A DNA stretch of 64,000 nucleotides from Devosia epidermidihirudinis (GTDB taxonomy: Bacteria > Pseudomonadota > Alphaproteobacteria > Rhizobiales > Devosiaceae), in NCBI RefSeq assembly GCF_000971295.1, contig NZ_LANJ01000011.1, positions 434,001 through 498,000 of the forward strand. Reading direction: 5' to 3'. The notes below the pieces were generated by a model. That model was not told the origin of the DNA, did no database searches, and saw only the letters and a program-made list of their open reading frames with translations. Position numbers and translations under genes: made by a program. Below are positions 54,017 through 63,600 of this stretch, in pieces; the stretch's first letter is position 1, and the number at the start of each line of letters is the position of its first letter.

Positions 54017-54110
54017 CGTCATTCCCGCGAAAGCGGGAATCTCCCTTCTTCTTGCCACACCAATCTTCGTGCCACACCAAAGTGGGATTCCCGCTTTCGC
54101 GGGAATGACG
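54017..54110. repeat. palindromic repeat, family G
   Basis: CGTCATTCCCGCGAAAGCGG at the left and its inverse at the right, each half with its own hairpin TTCCCGCGAAAGCGGGAA. The spacer has a direct repeat GCCACACCAA twice. Confidence 0.85.
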
Positions 54111-54214
54111 TCGTGGCTGGACTGCCTCCATGGCGCCCCTTCCCCCGCGCGCCAACCCCACAAATTTCCGCCCACCCTCTTGCGTCTGGCCCCCAGCATG
54201 ACAATGTTTTGGCC

Positions 54215-54739
54215 ATGAGCCAGTACGACACCTACGCACCGCGCCCGAACCTGCCAGATCCTGCGACCGCTCCCGAGCTGTTTGAGGGCGTGCTGACACG
54301 CCGAGTGCTTGCCTATCTGATCGACCTCGCCATCATCGGCGTGCTGGTTATTGCGTTCAGCATTGTCGGCTTCATCGCCGGTTTCCTCACCTTTGGTCTC
54401 GCCTGGGTGGCGTTGCTGTTCGTCGTCCCCATCACCATCGTCATCTATTACGCGGCGACCCTTGGCTCACACAAACGCGCGACCGTGGGCATGCAGGCCA
54501 TGGATATCGTGCTGACGCCAACGCGCGGGCAGCCACTGGACGGCTGGATGGCACTAGTTCACGCCGCCGTCTTCTGGATCACCTTCGCCATTTGCTGGCC
54601 GATTTCTCTGTTGTTTGCGCTGTTTACGCCGCGCCGGCAGATGATCCACGACCTCATCTGCGGCACGCTGATGGTGCGCCGGTCGCCCATGACCCGCCAC
54701 TGGCAGGCGCACAATCGCCGCAGCCAAGAGGCCTATTGA
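54215..54739 (+). CDS. RDD-family membrane protein
   Basis: 174 residues. RDD domain at about 25-150: TRRVLAYLIDLAIIGVLVI, the second segment, and RRQMIHDLICGTLMVRR at the end. Three membrane segments. RDD proteins are of uncertain function. ATG 54215 gives the typical start. It sits between hemB and bpt, a conserved order. Confidence 0.88.
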   Translation: MSQYDTYAPRPNLPDPATAPELFEGVLTRRVLAYLIDLAIIGVLVIAFSIVGFIAGFLTFGLAWVALLFVVPITIVIYYAATLGSHKRATVGMQAMDIVLTPTRGQPLDGWMALVHAAVFWITFAICWPISLLFALFTPRRQMIHDLICGTLMVRRSPMTRHWQAHNRRSQEAY

Positions 54740-54799
54740 AACGTTGCGGGGCTAAGGACAGGGGATTACACTATCCCCTGACAGCACCAAGGGTCTTAG

Positions 54800-55528
54800 A
54801 TGACCGACCATACGCCTGAGACAACCCAGCTCTTTTTGACCGCCGCCATGCCGTGCCCCTACTTGCCCGACAAGCAGGAGCGGAAGCTGTTTACCCATTT
54901 GACGGGGCGACGGGCGTCTGCGCTGCATCATTTGCTGAGCGATAACGGTTTCCGTCGCAGCCAGAACCTCATCTACCGCCCGGCCTGCGAAGGCTGCAAC
55001 GCGTGCCAATCCGTGCGCATCGTTGCCGACGAGTTCGAGGCCTCAGGCCGGTTCCGCCGCGTCATCCGCAACAATGATGATTTGTCCGTTGAAGTGCGCC
55101 CCACCAAGGCGACCAGCGAGCAATATGATCTGTTCAAGCGCTATCTGGAGTCGCGCCATGCGGGCGGCGGCATGAACCAGATGAGCTTTGTCGACTATGA
55201 ATACATGGTCGAAGACACCCCGGTGCAGTCGGTGCTCGTCGAGTATCGCCTGCGCGACCATCCCGATCAGCCGCTGGTGGCCGTGGCGCTGACCGACGTG
55301 ATGCCCGATGGGCTCTCCATGGTCTATTCGTTCTACGATCCCGATCTGGCCCATCGTAGCCTGGGCACTTTCCTCATTCTCGACCATATCTCGCAGGTGC
55401 GCTCGGCCGGGCTCGGCTATGTCTATCTCGGCTATTGGGTCAAGGATTCCCCCAAAATGGCCTACAAGGCGCTCTATCGCCCGCTCGAAGTACAAAGGGG
55501 CACTTTGGGCTGGTGCCCACTGGACTAG
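54800..55528 (+). CDS. bpt: aminoacyl-tRNA-protein transferase Bpt/Ate
   Basis: 242 residues. It adds Leu or Arg from tRNA to proteins with an N-terminal acidic residue, marking them for ClpAP/ClpS degradation. Marks: CPYLPDKQERKLFTHL and YRPACEGCNACQSVRI at the N-terminus, SFYDPDLAHRSLGTFLIL in the GNAT-like domain. Confidence 0.93.
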   Translation: MTDHTPETTQLFLTAAMPCPYLPDKQERKLFTHLTGRRASALHHLLSDNGFRRSQNLIYRPACEGCNACQSVRIVADEFEASGRFRRVIRNNDDLSVEVRPTKATSEQYDLFKRYLESRHAGGGMNQMSFVDYEYMVEDTPVQSVLVEYRLRDHPDQPLVAVALTDVMPDGLSMVYSFYDPDLAHRSLGTFLILDHISQVRSAGLGYVYLGYWVKDSPKMAYKALYRPLEVQRGTLGWCPLD

Positions 55529-55599
55529 GCTCTGCGCCATCTTTGGGCCATAAGTGTCGGCGAGATGGCCCCGAGTTTCCCAATGTCGCCGGATAGTGC

Positions 55600-56589
55600 A
55601 TGACCTTTATTTTCAAGCTGATCCGGATCGGGCTGCTGCTCGGCGCCTTCGGGGTCACATCGCTTGCAATCCTCGCGCTGTTTGGTTTTACGGTTCCTGA
55701 GCTGGACCTGCTCAACCACGCGCAGGTCTTCCTGTTCCCCGGCACCATCGTCGCAGTCGGTCTCGTCGCCCTGCTGATGCGTGGTCAGGCCCGCAGCATC
55801 GGCCTGATCATCGCCTTTGTCGGCTTTGCCGCCTCGGCCAATGTCATGCTCCCCGAGTTCCTCGGCTCGATGCGCAGCCGTCCGGCCGCTCCCCCCAGCG
55901 GCACCGTCACCATGATGACGCACAATCTGTTCGGGATGAATTATGAGATGGAGCAGGTTACATCGGCCATTCATGCGGACGATCCCGACATCATCGTGCT
56001 GCAGGAGTACTTCGGCGAGCAGGCGACGGATCTGCATCCGCTGCTGCTGAAGGATTATCCATTCTTCGTGCGCTGCCGTGGCGGCAAACGCGCCAATCTG
56101 GGGCTCTATTCCCGCATCCCATTCGAGCAGACCGAAGACGGCGCCTGCCCCGAGAATGCTTACAGCACCGCACGCACCGCCCATATCCTCGCCAGCTTCA
56201 AGACGCCGGATGGCAAGCCGTTCTCGGTGATCACCACCCATATGGATTGGCCGCTGCCCGTGCAGCGCCAGCGCGATCAGCTCACTGTGCTGTCCGACGT
56301 GGTCAAGGAAATCGACGGCCCGCTCATCGTCGCCGGTGATTTCAACTCGACGCCGTGGTCTTACACGCTCCGCGACTTCGTCGCCCGCAACGGCTTCACC
56401 CGCGAAACCATGAACCTCTTCACCTTTCCCATGCGGTTCTACTATTTCCGCGCCTGGCGCGACACGCTGCCCTTCCTGCCGCTGGATCACGTGATGACCA
56501 AGGACGGAATTGTGGTCCACGAACTACATGCGGGGGAGCCGACGGCGAGCGATCACCTGCCGGTGGTGTTCACGTTTAGCGTGGAGTGA
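55600..56589 (+). CDS. endonuclease/exonuclease/phosphatase-family membrane protein
   Basis: 329 residues. Three membrane helices in the first 95 residues, then an EEP hydrolase domain: MTHNLFGMNYE, VLQEYFGEQ with the catalytic Glu, TTHMDWP, AGDFNSTPWS and ASDHLPVVF with the Asp-His pair. The active site probably faces the periplasm. Substrate unknown (phospholipid or phosphate ester). Confidence 0.88.
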   Translation: MTFIFKLIRIGLLLGAFGVTSLAILALFGFTVPELDLLNHAQVFLFPGTIVAVGLVALLMRGQARSIGLIIAFVGFAASANVMLPEFLGSMRSRPAAPPSGTVTMMTHNLFGMNYEMEQVTSAIHADDPDIIVLQEYFGEQATDLHPLLLKDYPFFVRCRGGKRANLGLYSRIPFEQTEDGACPENAYSTARTAHILASFKTPDGKPFSVITTHMDWPLPVQRQRDQLTVLSDVVKEIDGPLIVAGDFNSTPWSYTLRDFVARNGFTRETMNLFTFPMRFYYFRAWRDTLPFLPLDHVMTKDGIVVHELHAGEPTASDHLPVVFTFSVE

Positions 56590-56607
56590 GTAGGGCGGGT
56601 AGCAAGA

Positions 56608-56728
56608 ATACCCCCACCTAGCCTCCCCCTCAAAAGGGGGAGGAACAGATCGGGTTTGAACAACGATCACGCCCACCCACTGCGCGGATCCCTCCCCCTA
56701 TCAGGGGGAGGATAGGTGGGGGTACTCC
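56608..56728. repeat. palindromic repeat, family D
   Basis: ATACCCCCACCTAGCCTCCC at the left and the inverse AGGTGGGGGTACTCC at the right; same family as 22522. Confidence 0.87.
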
Positions 56729-56764
56729 GATCCTTCAATCGCGCACTTACTCAACACCCCACCG

Positions 56765-56846
56765 CGCTGCCCTCGGACTTGATCCGAGCGCCACTTGCAA
56801 CCCGGCACATGCGGTTAGCGACCCTCGGATCAAGTCCGAGGGCAGC
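56765..56846. repeat. palindromic repeat, family A
   Basis: CGCTGCCCTCGGACTTGATC at the left and its inverse at the right; one mismatch (CCGAGCG) in the left arm, spacer diverged. With the family D copy it fills the gap 56590-56906. Confidence 0.87.
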
Positions 56847-56906
56847 AATTATGGGTGGGATAGATGGGGCTAGGCGCGCTTAACATAGCTCAAGCGAACG
56901 AGCAGC

Positions 56907-57221
56907 TCAGTCCGCCACGTCCAGATCAAACACCAGCAACCCGGCAACGCCGCCTTCGAGCGCTGCGACCAGTCGTGCGCCAGCGGCCTGATGGGCCGGG
57001 TCAACCAGATACCGGTCCCGCGCTGCAGCGTCGGCCAGGTCCATGATGAACCCATCCTTGAACCCCTGCCCCAGGCCTTCCGGCGAAACATTGGGCCCGA
57101 AGTCCGCCCGCAGCAATCCGTCGATCTGCCCCACCAGAGCATTGAGACCGGCATAGATCGCCTCCCGCTCTTCCGTCGCGACATCATCCCGGAACTTGAG
57201 AAACACGCAGTGCCGGATCAT
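56907..57221 (-). CDS. Dabb (stress-responsive A/B barrel) protein
   Basis: 104 residues, ferredoxin-like fold of the Dabb family: [20 protein letters not shown], a central helix, then [20 protein letters not shown] with the His after AHQ. Small cytoplasmic dimer; role unknown. The ATG overlaps the parC stop by four bases (ATGA). Confidence 0.85.
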   Translation of the reverse strand: MIRHCVFLKFRDDVATEEREAIYAGLNALVGQIDGLLRADFGPNVSPEGLGQGFKDGFIMDLADAAARDRYLVDPAHQAAGARLVAALEGGVAGLLVFDLDVAD

Positions 57222-59488
57222 CCGACGAACTTGTTATTGCGCGGGAAACCCGTCGGTGGCTGGCGACCGGCCGTGGCGCGATCACCGACCCAGTCGGAGA
57301 GCTCTTCCATCGGCTTGGTATAGGTGCGGCCCGAGCTATCGGTCCAGGTGAGGCCATCGGCTGCGTAGAAGGTTTTGAGGTCGGAGATCCCGCCATCCTT
57401 GTAGCGCTGCAGGCGCACGCCCTTGCCACGGCTCATTTCGGCGAGCTGGCTCAGCGGGAACACCAACATTTTGCGGTTCTGGCCGATTACGGCGACGCGG
57501 TCGCCGTTGCATGGCACCAGAAGGCTCGCTTCGTCGGGCGCAGAGACATTGAGGATCTGCTTGCCCTTGCGGGTATTGGCGATCATCTCGTCTTCACCGA
57601 CGATAAAGCCATAGCCCGAGGACGAAGCCACGATGCGCTTCTGGCCGGGGCGATAGAGGAAGATATCGACGATATCCTGCCCCTCTTCGATATCGACCAT
57701 GATGCGAACCGGCTCGCCCTGCCCGCGACCACCCGGCAACTTGTCGCCACCAATGGTGTAGACCTTGCCGCCCGTGGTCAGCATGAGCAACTTGTCGGTC
57801 GTCTCGCATTTGAGCGTCAGCTTCAGCCGGTCGCCGGCCTTGAAGCCCTTTTCGTCTATCTCGTCGGTGTGACCCTTGAGCGCACGGATCCAGCCCTTTT
57901 CGGACAGGATGACGGTGATCGCCTCGCGCTCGATAAAGGCCTCGGTGACTTCCGCCAGATCGGCATTGGGTGCGGAGCCCAGAACGGTACGGCGGCCACC
58001 GAGCGCATGAGGTGTCACCCCGTCGGCCTCAAACAACGGATAGGCCTTTTTGAGGGCTTCGACTTCCTTGCTGATCGAGCCCCACTGGCGCTTGTCCGAG
58101 GCAAGCAGCGCGTTGAGGTGGCCCTGCTCTTCGGTCAGTGCCGCATGTTCCTTGCGCAGTTCAAGCTCCTCGAGCTTGCGCAAAGAGCGCAGGCGCATAT
58201 TGAGGATGGCTTCGGCCTGCACATCGGTCAGCTCGAACGTGCTCATCAGCACGGCCTTGGCATCATCCTCCTCTCGGATGATGCGGATCACCTCATCGAG
58301 GTTGAGATAGGCAATGATGTAGCCGCCCAGCACTTCGAGGCGGTGGGCAATCTGCTCCAGCCGGTGCTGCGAACGGCGAACCAGAACTTCCTTGCGGTGC
58401 TCCAGCCAGGCCTTGAGCGCCTGCGCCAGGCTCATCACCTTGGGCACCGCGCCCTTGTCGAGCACGTTGAGGTTGAGCGGGAAGCGCGTTTCAAGATCGG
58501 TGGTCTTGAACAGCTGCTCCATCAGGATCACGGCATCGACTGTGCGGGCGCGCGGCTCGAGGACGAGGCGGATATCGTCCGAGCTTTCGTCGCGCACGTC
58601 CTTGAGCAGCGGCAGCTTCTTGGCCAGCAGCAGCTCGGCGATCTTTTCGACCAGACGCGACTTCTGCACGGCATAGGGAATTTCGGTGACGACGATGAGG
58701 TAGACGCCGCGGGCGCTTTCCTCAATTTCCCACTTGGCGCGCAGGCGGAACGAGCCGCGACCGGTGGTGTAGGACTGGGCAATCGAGGCTGCCGACTCCA
58801 CCATGATGCCGCCGGTGGGGAAGTCCGGACCCTTGACGAACTGAGTCAGTTCTTCGGCGGAAGCCTCTGGGTTAACATTGATAAGATGCAGCGCGGCGTC
58901 ACACAGCTCGGCTACGTTGTGCGGCGGAATGGACGTCGCCATGCCCACGGCGATACCGGTCGAGCCGTTCGCGAGAAGGTTCGGGAAGTTCGATGGCAGA
59001 ACGATCGGCTCTTCGTCTTCGCCGTCATAGGTCGGCTTAAAGTCGATGGCATTTTCGTTCATGCCTTCGAGCAGACGGGTCGCCACGTCAGTCATGCGGC
59101 TTTCGGTGTATCGCATGGCGGCGGCGCCATCGCCGTCGATATTGCCGAAGTTGCCCTGCCCGTCGACCAGCGGATAGCGCAGCGCAAAATCCTGCGCCAG
59201 GCGCACCAGCGCGTCATAGATCGACTGATCGCCATGCGGGTGGAATTTACCGATCACGTCGCCGACGATACGCGCAGACTTCTTGTAGCCCTGGCCCGGA
59301 TCGAGCTTGAGCAGCCGCATAGCGTGGATGATGCGGCGGTGAACCGGCTTGAGGCCGTCGCGCACGTCCGGCAGCGCACGCTGGGTGATGGTCGACAGAG
59401 CGTAGGACAGGTACCGCTCTTCGAGGGCCTGCTTCAGATCGACGACGCGTTGGTCATCGGCAGGCGGGAGAGTGTCGGTATCGGCCAT
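57218..59488 (-). CDS. parC: DNA topoisomerase IV subunit A
   Basis: 756 residues. Catalytic Tyr127 in [14 protein letters not shown]; quinolone-determining region [18 protein letters not shown] (residues 80-98) with Asp87 and Ser89. The C-terminal beta-propeller covers about 500-750. It unlinks daughter chromosomes with ParE. The order era-recO-parC is typical of Hyphomicrobiales. Confidence 0.95.
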   Translation of the reverse strand: MADTDTLPPADDQRVVDLKQALEERYLSYALSTITQRALPDVRDGLKPVHRRIIHAMRLLKLDPGQGYKKSARIVGDVIGKFHPHGDQSIYDALVRLAQDFALRYPLVDGQGNFGNIDGDGAAAMRYTESRMTDVATRLLEGMNENAIDFKPTYDGEDEEPIVLPSNFPNLLANGSTGIAVGMATSIPPHNVAELCDAALHLINVNPEASAEELTQFVKGPDFPTGGIMVESAASIAQSYTTGRGSFRLRAKWEIEESARGVYLIVVTEIPYAVQKSRLVEKIAELLLAKKLPLLKDVRDESSDDIRLVLEPRARTVDAVILMEQLFKTTDLETRFPLNLNVLDKGAVPKVMSLAQALKAWLEHRKEVLVRRSQHRLEQIAHRLEVLGGYIIAYLNLDEVIRIIREEDDAKAVLMSTFELTDVQAEAILNMRLRSLRKLEELELRKEHAALTEEQGHLNALLASDKRQWGSISKEVEALKKAYPLFEADGVTPHALGGRRTVLGSAPNADLAEVTEAFIEREAITVILSEKGWIRALKGHTDEIDEKGFKAGDRLKLTLKCETTDKLLMLTTGGKVYTIGGDKLPGGRGQGEPVRIMVDIEEGQDIVDIFLYRPGQKRIVASSSGYGFIVGEDEMIANTRKGKQILNVSAPDEASLLVPCNGDRVAVIGQNRKMLVFPLSQLAEMSRGKGVRLQRYKDGGISDLKTFYAADGLTWTDSSGRTYTKPMEELSDWVGDRATAGRQPPTGFPRNNKFVG

Positions 59489-59616
59489 CGGCTGCTATTC
59501 CATCAGAACGAATCAAGAAACCACTATATCCCGAACACCCTGAATGCACCGAAAATGCAGCCGTCTCCGGGGGTTTTGCACGGTTTTGCAGATGTGAAAT
59601 CACCTGCGGGCGAGCG

Positions 59617-60330
59617 TTACGGCTCGTGGTCTTTCGACAGCGCCGCAATCAGTGCCTCGCGCGTTGCCGAATGCTGCAATTGGCGCGGCTCCCACACATG
59701 CGCGTTGAGGAAATGCCCCGTCAGGTGCAGTGCCGCCGCTATGTCGTGCGGCGCGGCATTGCCCCGTGATGTCAGAAACGACGGCAGCGGCAGCAAGCGA
59801 TCGAGATACGGCTGCGCCGCAGCACGAGACACCGCCCTGCCCGATTTGGGCGATATGTGGGTCAGGTCCTCGGTGACGCCGGTCGCCGCGCAGCTGGTCA
59901 TGTCGAGGCCATAGCCAAGGTCATCGAGCACAGCCAGCTCAAACCGCGCCAGCGCAACGCCGTCGGGCTTGCCATCGATCAGCCGCAGCGCCATGCCCAG
60001 CAGCCGGTCATACGGATCGCGCTCGGGCAGCAACCGCAGGTGCTCGCACACCAGCTGGCTCATATAGAGCCGCGTCCGATCCTCGATGAGCTCGGCAGCG
60101 CGCCCCTGCAACAGCTCGACGGTGAACATGCCGAGCTGGTCTTCCAGCCGCGCGCGCCATGTAAGCTGAATGGTATTGCCGGGTTGCAGCACGGGCGACA
60201 GCCGCCGGGACCGACCACCACGGACCAGCCCCATATGCCGACCGCGCCCAGCCACCATGACCTCAGCAATAACGCTGGATTCGCCATGGCGCCGTGCACC
60301 AATCAGCAGGCCTTCACCGGTCCATTCCAT
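59617..60330 (-). CDS. recO: DNA repair protein RecO
   Basis: 237 residues. N-terminal OB fold: MEWTGEGLLIGARRHGESSV and MGLVRGGRSRR; the C-terminal helical part has FELAVLDDLGYGLDMTSCAA. The four-Cys zinc site seen in some RecO proteins is not complete here, as is common in alphaproteobacteria. It loads RecA at gaps with RecF and RecR. A family C repeat lies between it and era. Confidence 0.93.
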   Translation of the reverse strand: MEWTGEGLLIGARRHGESSVIAEVMVAGRGRHMGLVRGGRSRRLSPVLQPGNTIQLTWRARLEDQLGMFTVELLQGRAAELIEDRTRLYMSQLVCEHLRLLPERDPYDRLLGMALRLIDGKPDGVALARFELAVLDDLGYGLDMTSCAATGVTEDLTHISPKSGRAVSRAAAQPYLDRLLPLPSFLTSRGNAAPHDIAAALHLTGHFLNAHVWEPRQLQHSATREALIAALSKDHEP

Positions 60331-60351
60331 GGCACTAGGCCCTCAATGGCA

Positions 60352-60441
60352 CGCCCTCGTCCTTCGACGGGCTCAGGATGAGGGCTACTGCAATGATGTC
60401 ATAGACCTCATGGTGAGCTTGTCGAACCACGAGGTCGTGGC
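60352..60441. repeat. palindromic repeat, family C, arms swapped
   Basis: Contains CCCTCGTCCTTCGACGGGCT then AGACCTCATGGTGAGCTTG. The order of the two arms is the reverse of that at 10191 and 10518. Confidence 0.8.
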
Positions 60442-60451
60442 ACGTAGAACA

Positions 60452-61375
60452 TCAGGGCTTGTTGTGCGGGAATTCGAGGCCCATTTCGCGATAGCGCTCT
60501 GGATCTTCGCTCCACTTTTCGCGAACCTTGACGAACAGGAACAGGTGGATCGGGACTTCGTACATCTCCATCAGCTCCTTGCGGGCTTCCTGGCCGATGG
60601 CCTTGATGGTTTGCCCACCAGCGCCGAGCACGATCTTCTTGTGGCTGTCACGTGTGACATAGACCACCTGGTCGATCTTGTAGGAGCCGTCCTTCTGGAT
60701 CTTGAAGCTCTCGGTCTCGACCGTCGAGTTATATGGGATCTCGTCGTGGACGCGCAGGAACAGCTTCTCGCGGGTGATTTCGGCCGCGGTAATCGCCATG
60801 GTCAGATCGGTGAGATGATCCTCTGGGAAGTGCCATGGGCCGGGTGGAATGTGCTTGACGCACCAATCCATGAAGTCCTGCACGCCATAGCCCTTGAGGG
60901 CAGAGATCATGAAGGTCGCTTCAAAGCGGATCTTGGCGTTGATCGCCTCGGAGAGCTTAAGCAGCTCTTCGTTTTTGACCGTGTCGATCTTGTTCAGGAT
61001 CAGGATGCGCGGATGATTGACGTTCTCGAGGCCGGTCAGCAGCGCTTCGAGTTCTGAAGTCAGGCCACGGTCCACGTCGACGATCAGCGCGACGATGTCG
61101 GCGTCCCCTGCTCCGCCCCAGGCGCTATCGACCATGGCGCGCTCGAGGCGCTTCTTGGGCGCGAAAATGCCGGGCGTGTCGATGAAGACAAGCTGGGCCT
61201 TTTCGAGCGTAACGACGCCGCGCACCTGGCTGCGGGTGGTCTGCGCCTTATGGGTCACGATGGACACCTTGGTGCCCACCAGCGAGTTCAGCAGGGTCGA
61301 CTTGCCGGCGTTTGGTGCCCCAACAAGGGCGATAAAGCCGCAGGAGGTATCAGCCAGTTCGATCGGGGTACTCAT
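60452..61375 (-). CDS. era: GTPase Era
   Basis: 307 residues. GTPase motifs G1 GAPNAGKST, G3 DTPG and G4 NKID; KH RNA-binding domain at about 215-300 (SHKKIVLGAGGQTIKAIGQE). It matures the 30S subunit. Its ATG overlaps the rnc stop by four bases. Confidence 0.96.
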   Translation of the reverse strand: MSTPIELADTSCGFIALVGAPNAGKSTLLNSLVGTKVSIVTHKAQTTRSQVRGVVTLEKAQLVFIDTPGIFAPKKRLERAMVDSAWGGAGDADIVALIVDVDRGLTSELEALLTGLENVNHPRILILNKIDTVKNEELLKLSEAINAKIRFEATFMISALKGYGVQDFMDWCVKHIPPGPWHFPEDHLTDLTMAITAAEITREKLFLRVHDEIPYNSTVETESFKIQKDGSYKIDQVVYVTRDSHKKIVLGAGGQTIKAIGQEARKELMEMYEVPIHLFLFVKVREKWSEDPERYREMGLEFPHNKP

Positions 61376-62079
61376 TTGGTGTCCTTCCAGACCTGCTGGC
61401 GAATGAGGAATGCTTCGGCTGCCTTGTGTTCGGCGATCTTCTTGGAAGGGCCGGAGGCGCTGAGAGGCTCGAATTCGCCGAGAATAACAGAGATTGTAAA
61501 TTGCGGCGCATGGTCGGGACCGGTGCGCTCAACCTGATGATAATGGGGGGGCTCCAGCCCGCGGGCCTGTGCCCATTCCTGCAGCGTGGTTTTGGCGTCG
61601 GCCTTGTTGGCCGAACCGTCCGCGAGGAATTCCTCGAACATGCGCTCGACGAACTCATAGGCCTTGCCCAGCCCGCCGTCGCAATAAATCGCGCCGATGA
61701 CGGCTTCCGTCACGTCGCCGAGAATGGCTTCCTTCTCCGCGCCACCAGTGCGCGCTTCGCTTTCGCCCAGGATCATCTCAGAGCCAAGGTCGAGCGTGCG
61801 GGCGATGACGGCGCAGGTTTCCTTGCGCACCAGCGTATTGAGCGTGCGGCTCAGCTCGCCCTCATTGGCCTTGGGATAGCGGCGATAGAGCATATCGGCC
61901 ACCACGAGTCCAAGCACGCGGTCGCCCAGAAATTCCAGACGCTGATAGGAGCGCTCGATCCGCTTGGCGGGCGAGACGGCGCTGGAATGGGTCAGCGCCC
62001 GATTGAGCAGATCCGGATCGGCAAATTTGTAGCCAAGCCGGAACTGCAGTTTTTCATGATTGCGAACGGCACGGCTCAC
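61372..62079 (-). CDS. rnc: ribonuclease III
   Basis: 235 residues. RNase III domain with QRLEFLGDRVLGLVVADMLY (Glu and Asp of the active site; Arg replaces the usual Ser) and DVTEAVIGAIY; C-terminal dsRBD KTTLQEWAQARGLEPPHY and SKKIAEHKAAEAFL. I chose GTG 62079, which overlaps the lepB stop by four bases (GTGA), and gives the standard length; the frame continues upstream inside lepB. Confidence 0.94.
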   Translation of the reverse strand: MSRAVRNHEKLQFRLGYKFADPDLLNRALTHSSAVSPAKRIERSYQRLEFLGDRVLGLVVADMLYRRYPKANEGELSRTLNTLVRKETCAVIARTLDLGSEMILGESEARTGGAEKEAILGDVTEAVIGAIYCDGGLGKAYEFVERMFEEFLADGSANKADAKTTLQEWAQARGLEPPHYHQVERTGPDHAPQFTISVILGEFEPLSASGPSKKIAEHKAAEAFLIRQQVWKDTK

Positions 62080-62900
62080 GGTGTGGTCGTCGTATGATAG
62101 GGCACGTTGGAATCGACGCCCTGGAACATACGATCCCAGCGCACATTGGCTGGCCACTGCCAGATCTGCCAGGGTGGCAGATTGTCCTTGATCGAGAAGA
62201 AGCGCGCCTCTGCCTTGGCAATGAGGTTTACGGCGGGCACGTAGCCAACCTGGCTCAGCACACGGCTATCAGCCGAGCGGTCGCGGTTGTCGCCCATCAT
62301 GAAGTAATGGCCGGCAGGAACGACATACTCAGCGGTGTTGTCGAGCGGCTGATCGTCCGAGATTTCCTGGATGATGTGGGTCGTGCCTTCAGGGAAGGTC
62401 TCGCGATAGACGGTCACCTCGACGGTGCGGTTTTCGCTATCGGTGTCCTGTGCCTTGCCGAGTTCTTCACGCTCTACCATCACGTCATTGATGTAAAGGC
62501 GGCCAGCCTTCATCTGGATGCGGTCGCCTGGCAGGCCAACGATGCGCTTGATGTATTCGATGTTCTGCGGAACCGGACGGAACACGGCGATATCGCCACG
62601 GTTCGGGTCCCGGCCAAAAATGCGGTTGCTGATCGGCAGCTCGAAATCGAGCGCCGAGAAATCGCCATAGCGACCCAGCGAGAACGAGTGCTTGCCGTAA
62701 CCCCAGACGAATTTATTGGCTACGAAATAGTCGCCGATCATCAGGGTCTGCTGCATCGAGGCCGTGGGGATCGAAAACGGCTGATAGAGAAACGAGCGCA
62801 GTACGATGGCGATGAGAAGCGCCTCGACAACAACGACAATGGTTTCAACCCATTCGTTGGCCGCAGACTTCTTGGCAGACTTTTTAACGGACTGGCTCAT
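62076..62900 (-). CDS. lepB: signal peptidase I
   Basis: 274 residues. One N-terminal membrane helix (about 18-37), catalytic Ser48 (PTASMQQTL) and Lys118 (EYIKRIVGLPGDR), then GHYFMMGDNRDRSADSR. It cleaves signal peptides on the periplasmic side. Co-transcribed with rnc and era by overlaps. Confidence 0.95.
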   Translation of the reverse strand: MSQSVKKSAKKSAANEWVETIVVVVEALLIAIVLRSFLYQPFSIPTASMQQTLMIGDYFVANKFVWGYGKHSFSLGRYGDFSALDFELPISNRIFGRDPNRGDIAVFRPVPQNIEYIKRIVGLPGDRIQMKAGRLYINDVMVEREELGKAQDTDSENRTVEVTVYRETFPEGTTHIIQEISDDQPLDNTAEYVVPAGHYFMMGDNRDRSADSRVLSQVGYVPAVNLIAKAEARFFSIKDNLPPWQIWQWPANVRWDRMFQGVDSNVPYHTTTTP

Positions 62901-62930
62901 GGGATTCCCCGGAAAGGTAGCGCGGCAGCG

Positions 62931-63350
62931 TTAGACAGTTGCAGTGGCCGGGTCAATCGGCAGCACTTCAATGATCACGAAGGCCTGGGCCAGGCCTGCA
63001 TCATCTGTAATGGTCAAATGAATGTGGGGCGTGTAGCCCGCAGGCACAAGTCGAGCCAGCGCCGCAGCGGCACCGTTGGTCAAATTCATGGTCGGTTTGC
63101 CCGATGGCAGGTTCACCACGCCCATGTCGCGCCAATAAACGCCAGAACTAAGGCCAGTGCCAAGTGCCTTGGAACACGCCTCTTTTGCAGCGAACCGCTT
63201 GGCATAAGACGCCGCCCGCTGCGCCCGACGATCAGACTTGCGCCTCTCCAGCTCGGTAAAGCAGCGATGGGTAAACCGCTCGCCGTATTTCTCCAGCGTC
63301 TGCTCAACGCGGCCAATCTGGCAAAGATCAGAACCCAGACCAACGATCAT
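62931..63350 (-). CDS. acpS: holo-[acyl-carrier-protein] synthase
   Basis: 139 residues. Marks: [15 protein letters not shown] with the Mg-binding Asp, and [19 protein letters not shown] with the catalytic Glu. It transfers phosphopantetheine from CoA to ACP. It lies 30 bases upstream of lepB in the transcript, and a palindromic repeat separates it from pyrE. Confidence 0.95.
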   Translation of the reverse strand: MIVGLGSDLCQIGRVEQTLEKYGERFTHRCFTELERRKSDRRAQRAASYAKRFAAKEACSKALGTGLSSGVYWRDMGVVNLPSGKPTMNLTNGAAAALARLVPAGYTPHIHLTITDDAGLAQAFVIIEVLPIDPATATV

Positions 63351-63451
63351 CGACAGGCTCCGATTTTGTTGAGGGGATAAGCAGACCTAACCTGTAGCGA
63401 GTAGGAACCAAATTGGGAATTCGACACGATCTCGCCCAGCGCACCGCCCGT

Positions 63452-63580
63452 GCTCCCTCGCCCCTGAGAGGAGAGGGTTGGGGTGAGGGGTTCAGAGATC
63501 GGGAAAGCCAACTTGCGCCCCTTAAACGCTGAACCCCTCACCCGCCGCAAGGCGGCGACCTCTCCCCTCAGGGGAGAGGT
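63452..63580. repeat. palindromic repeat, family F
   Basis: CTCCCTCGCCCCTGAGAGGA...GTGAGGGGTTCAG at the left, the inverse CTGAACCCCTCACCC...CCCCTCAGGGGAGAGG at the right. Inner hairpin CCGCCGCAAGGCGGCG. It separates pyrE from acpS. Confidence 0.85.
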
Positions 63581-63600
63581 GCGAAAGGCGAAATCGTGGC

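Noticed and set aside
57869..59914. Open frame of 681 codons on the plus strand
   Set aside because: It is antisense to parC and recO; its composition is that of a high-GC shadow frame and it shows no domain motif.
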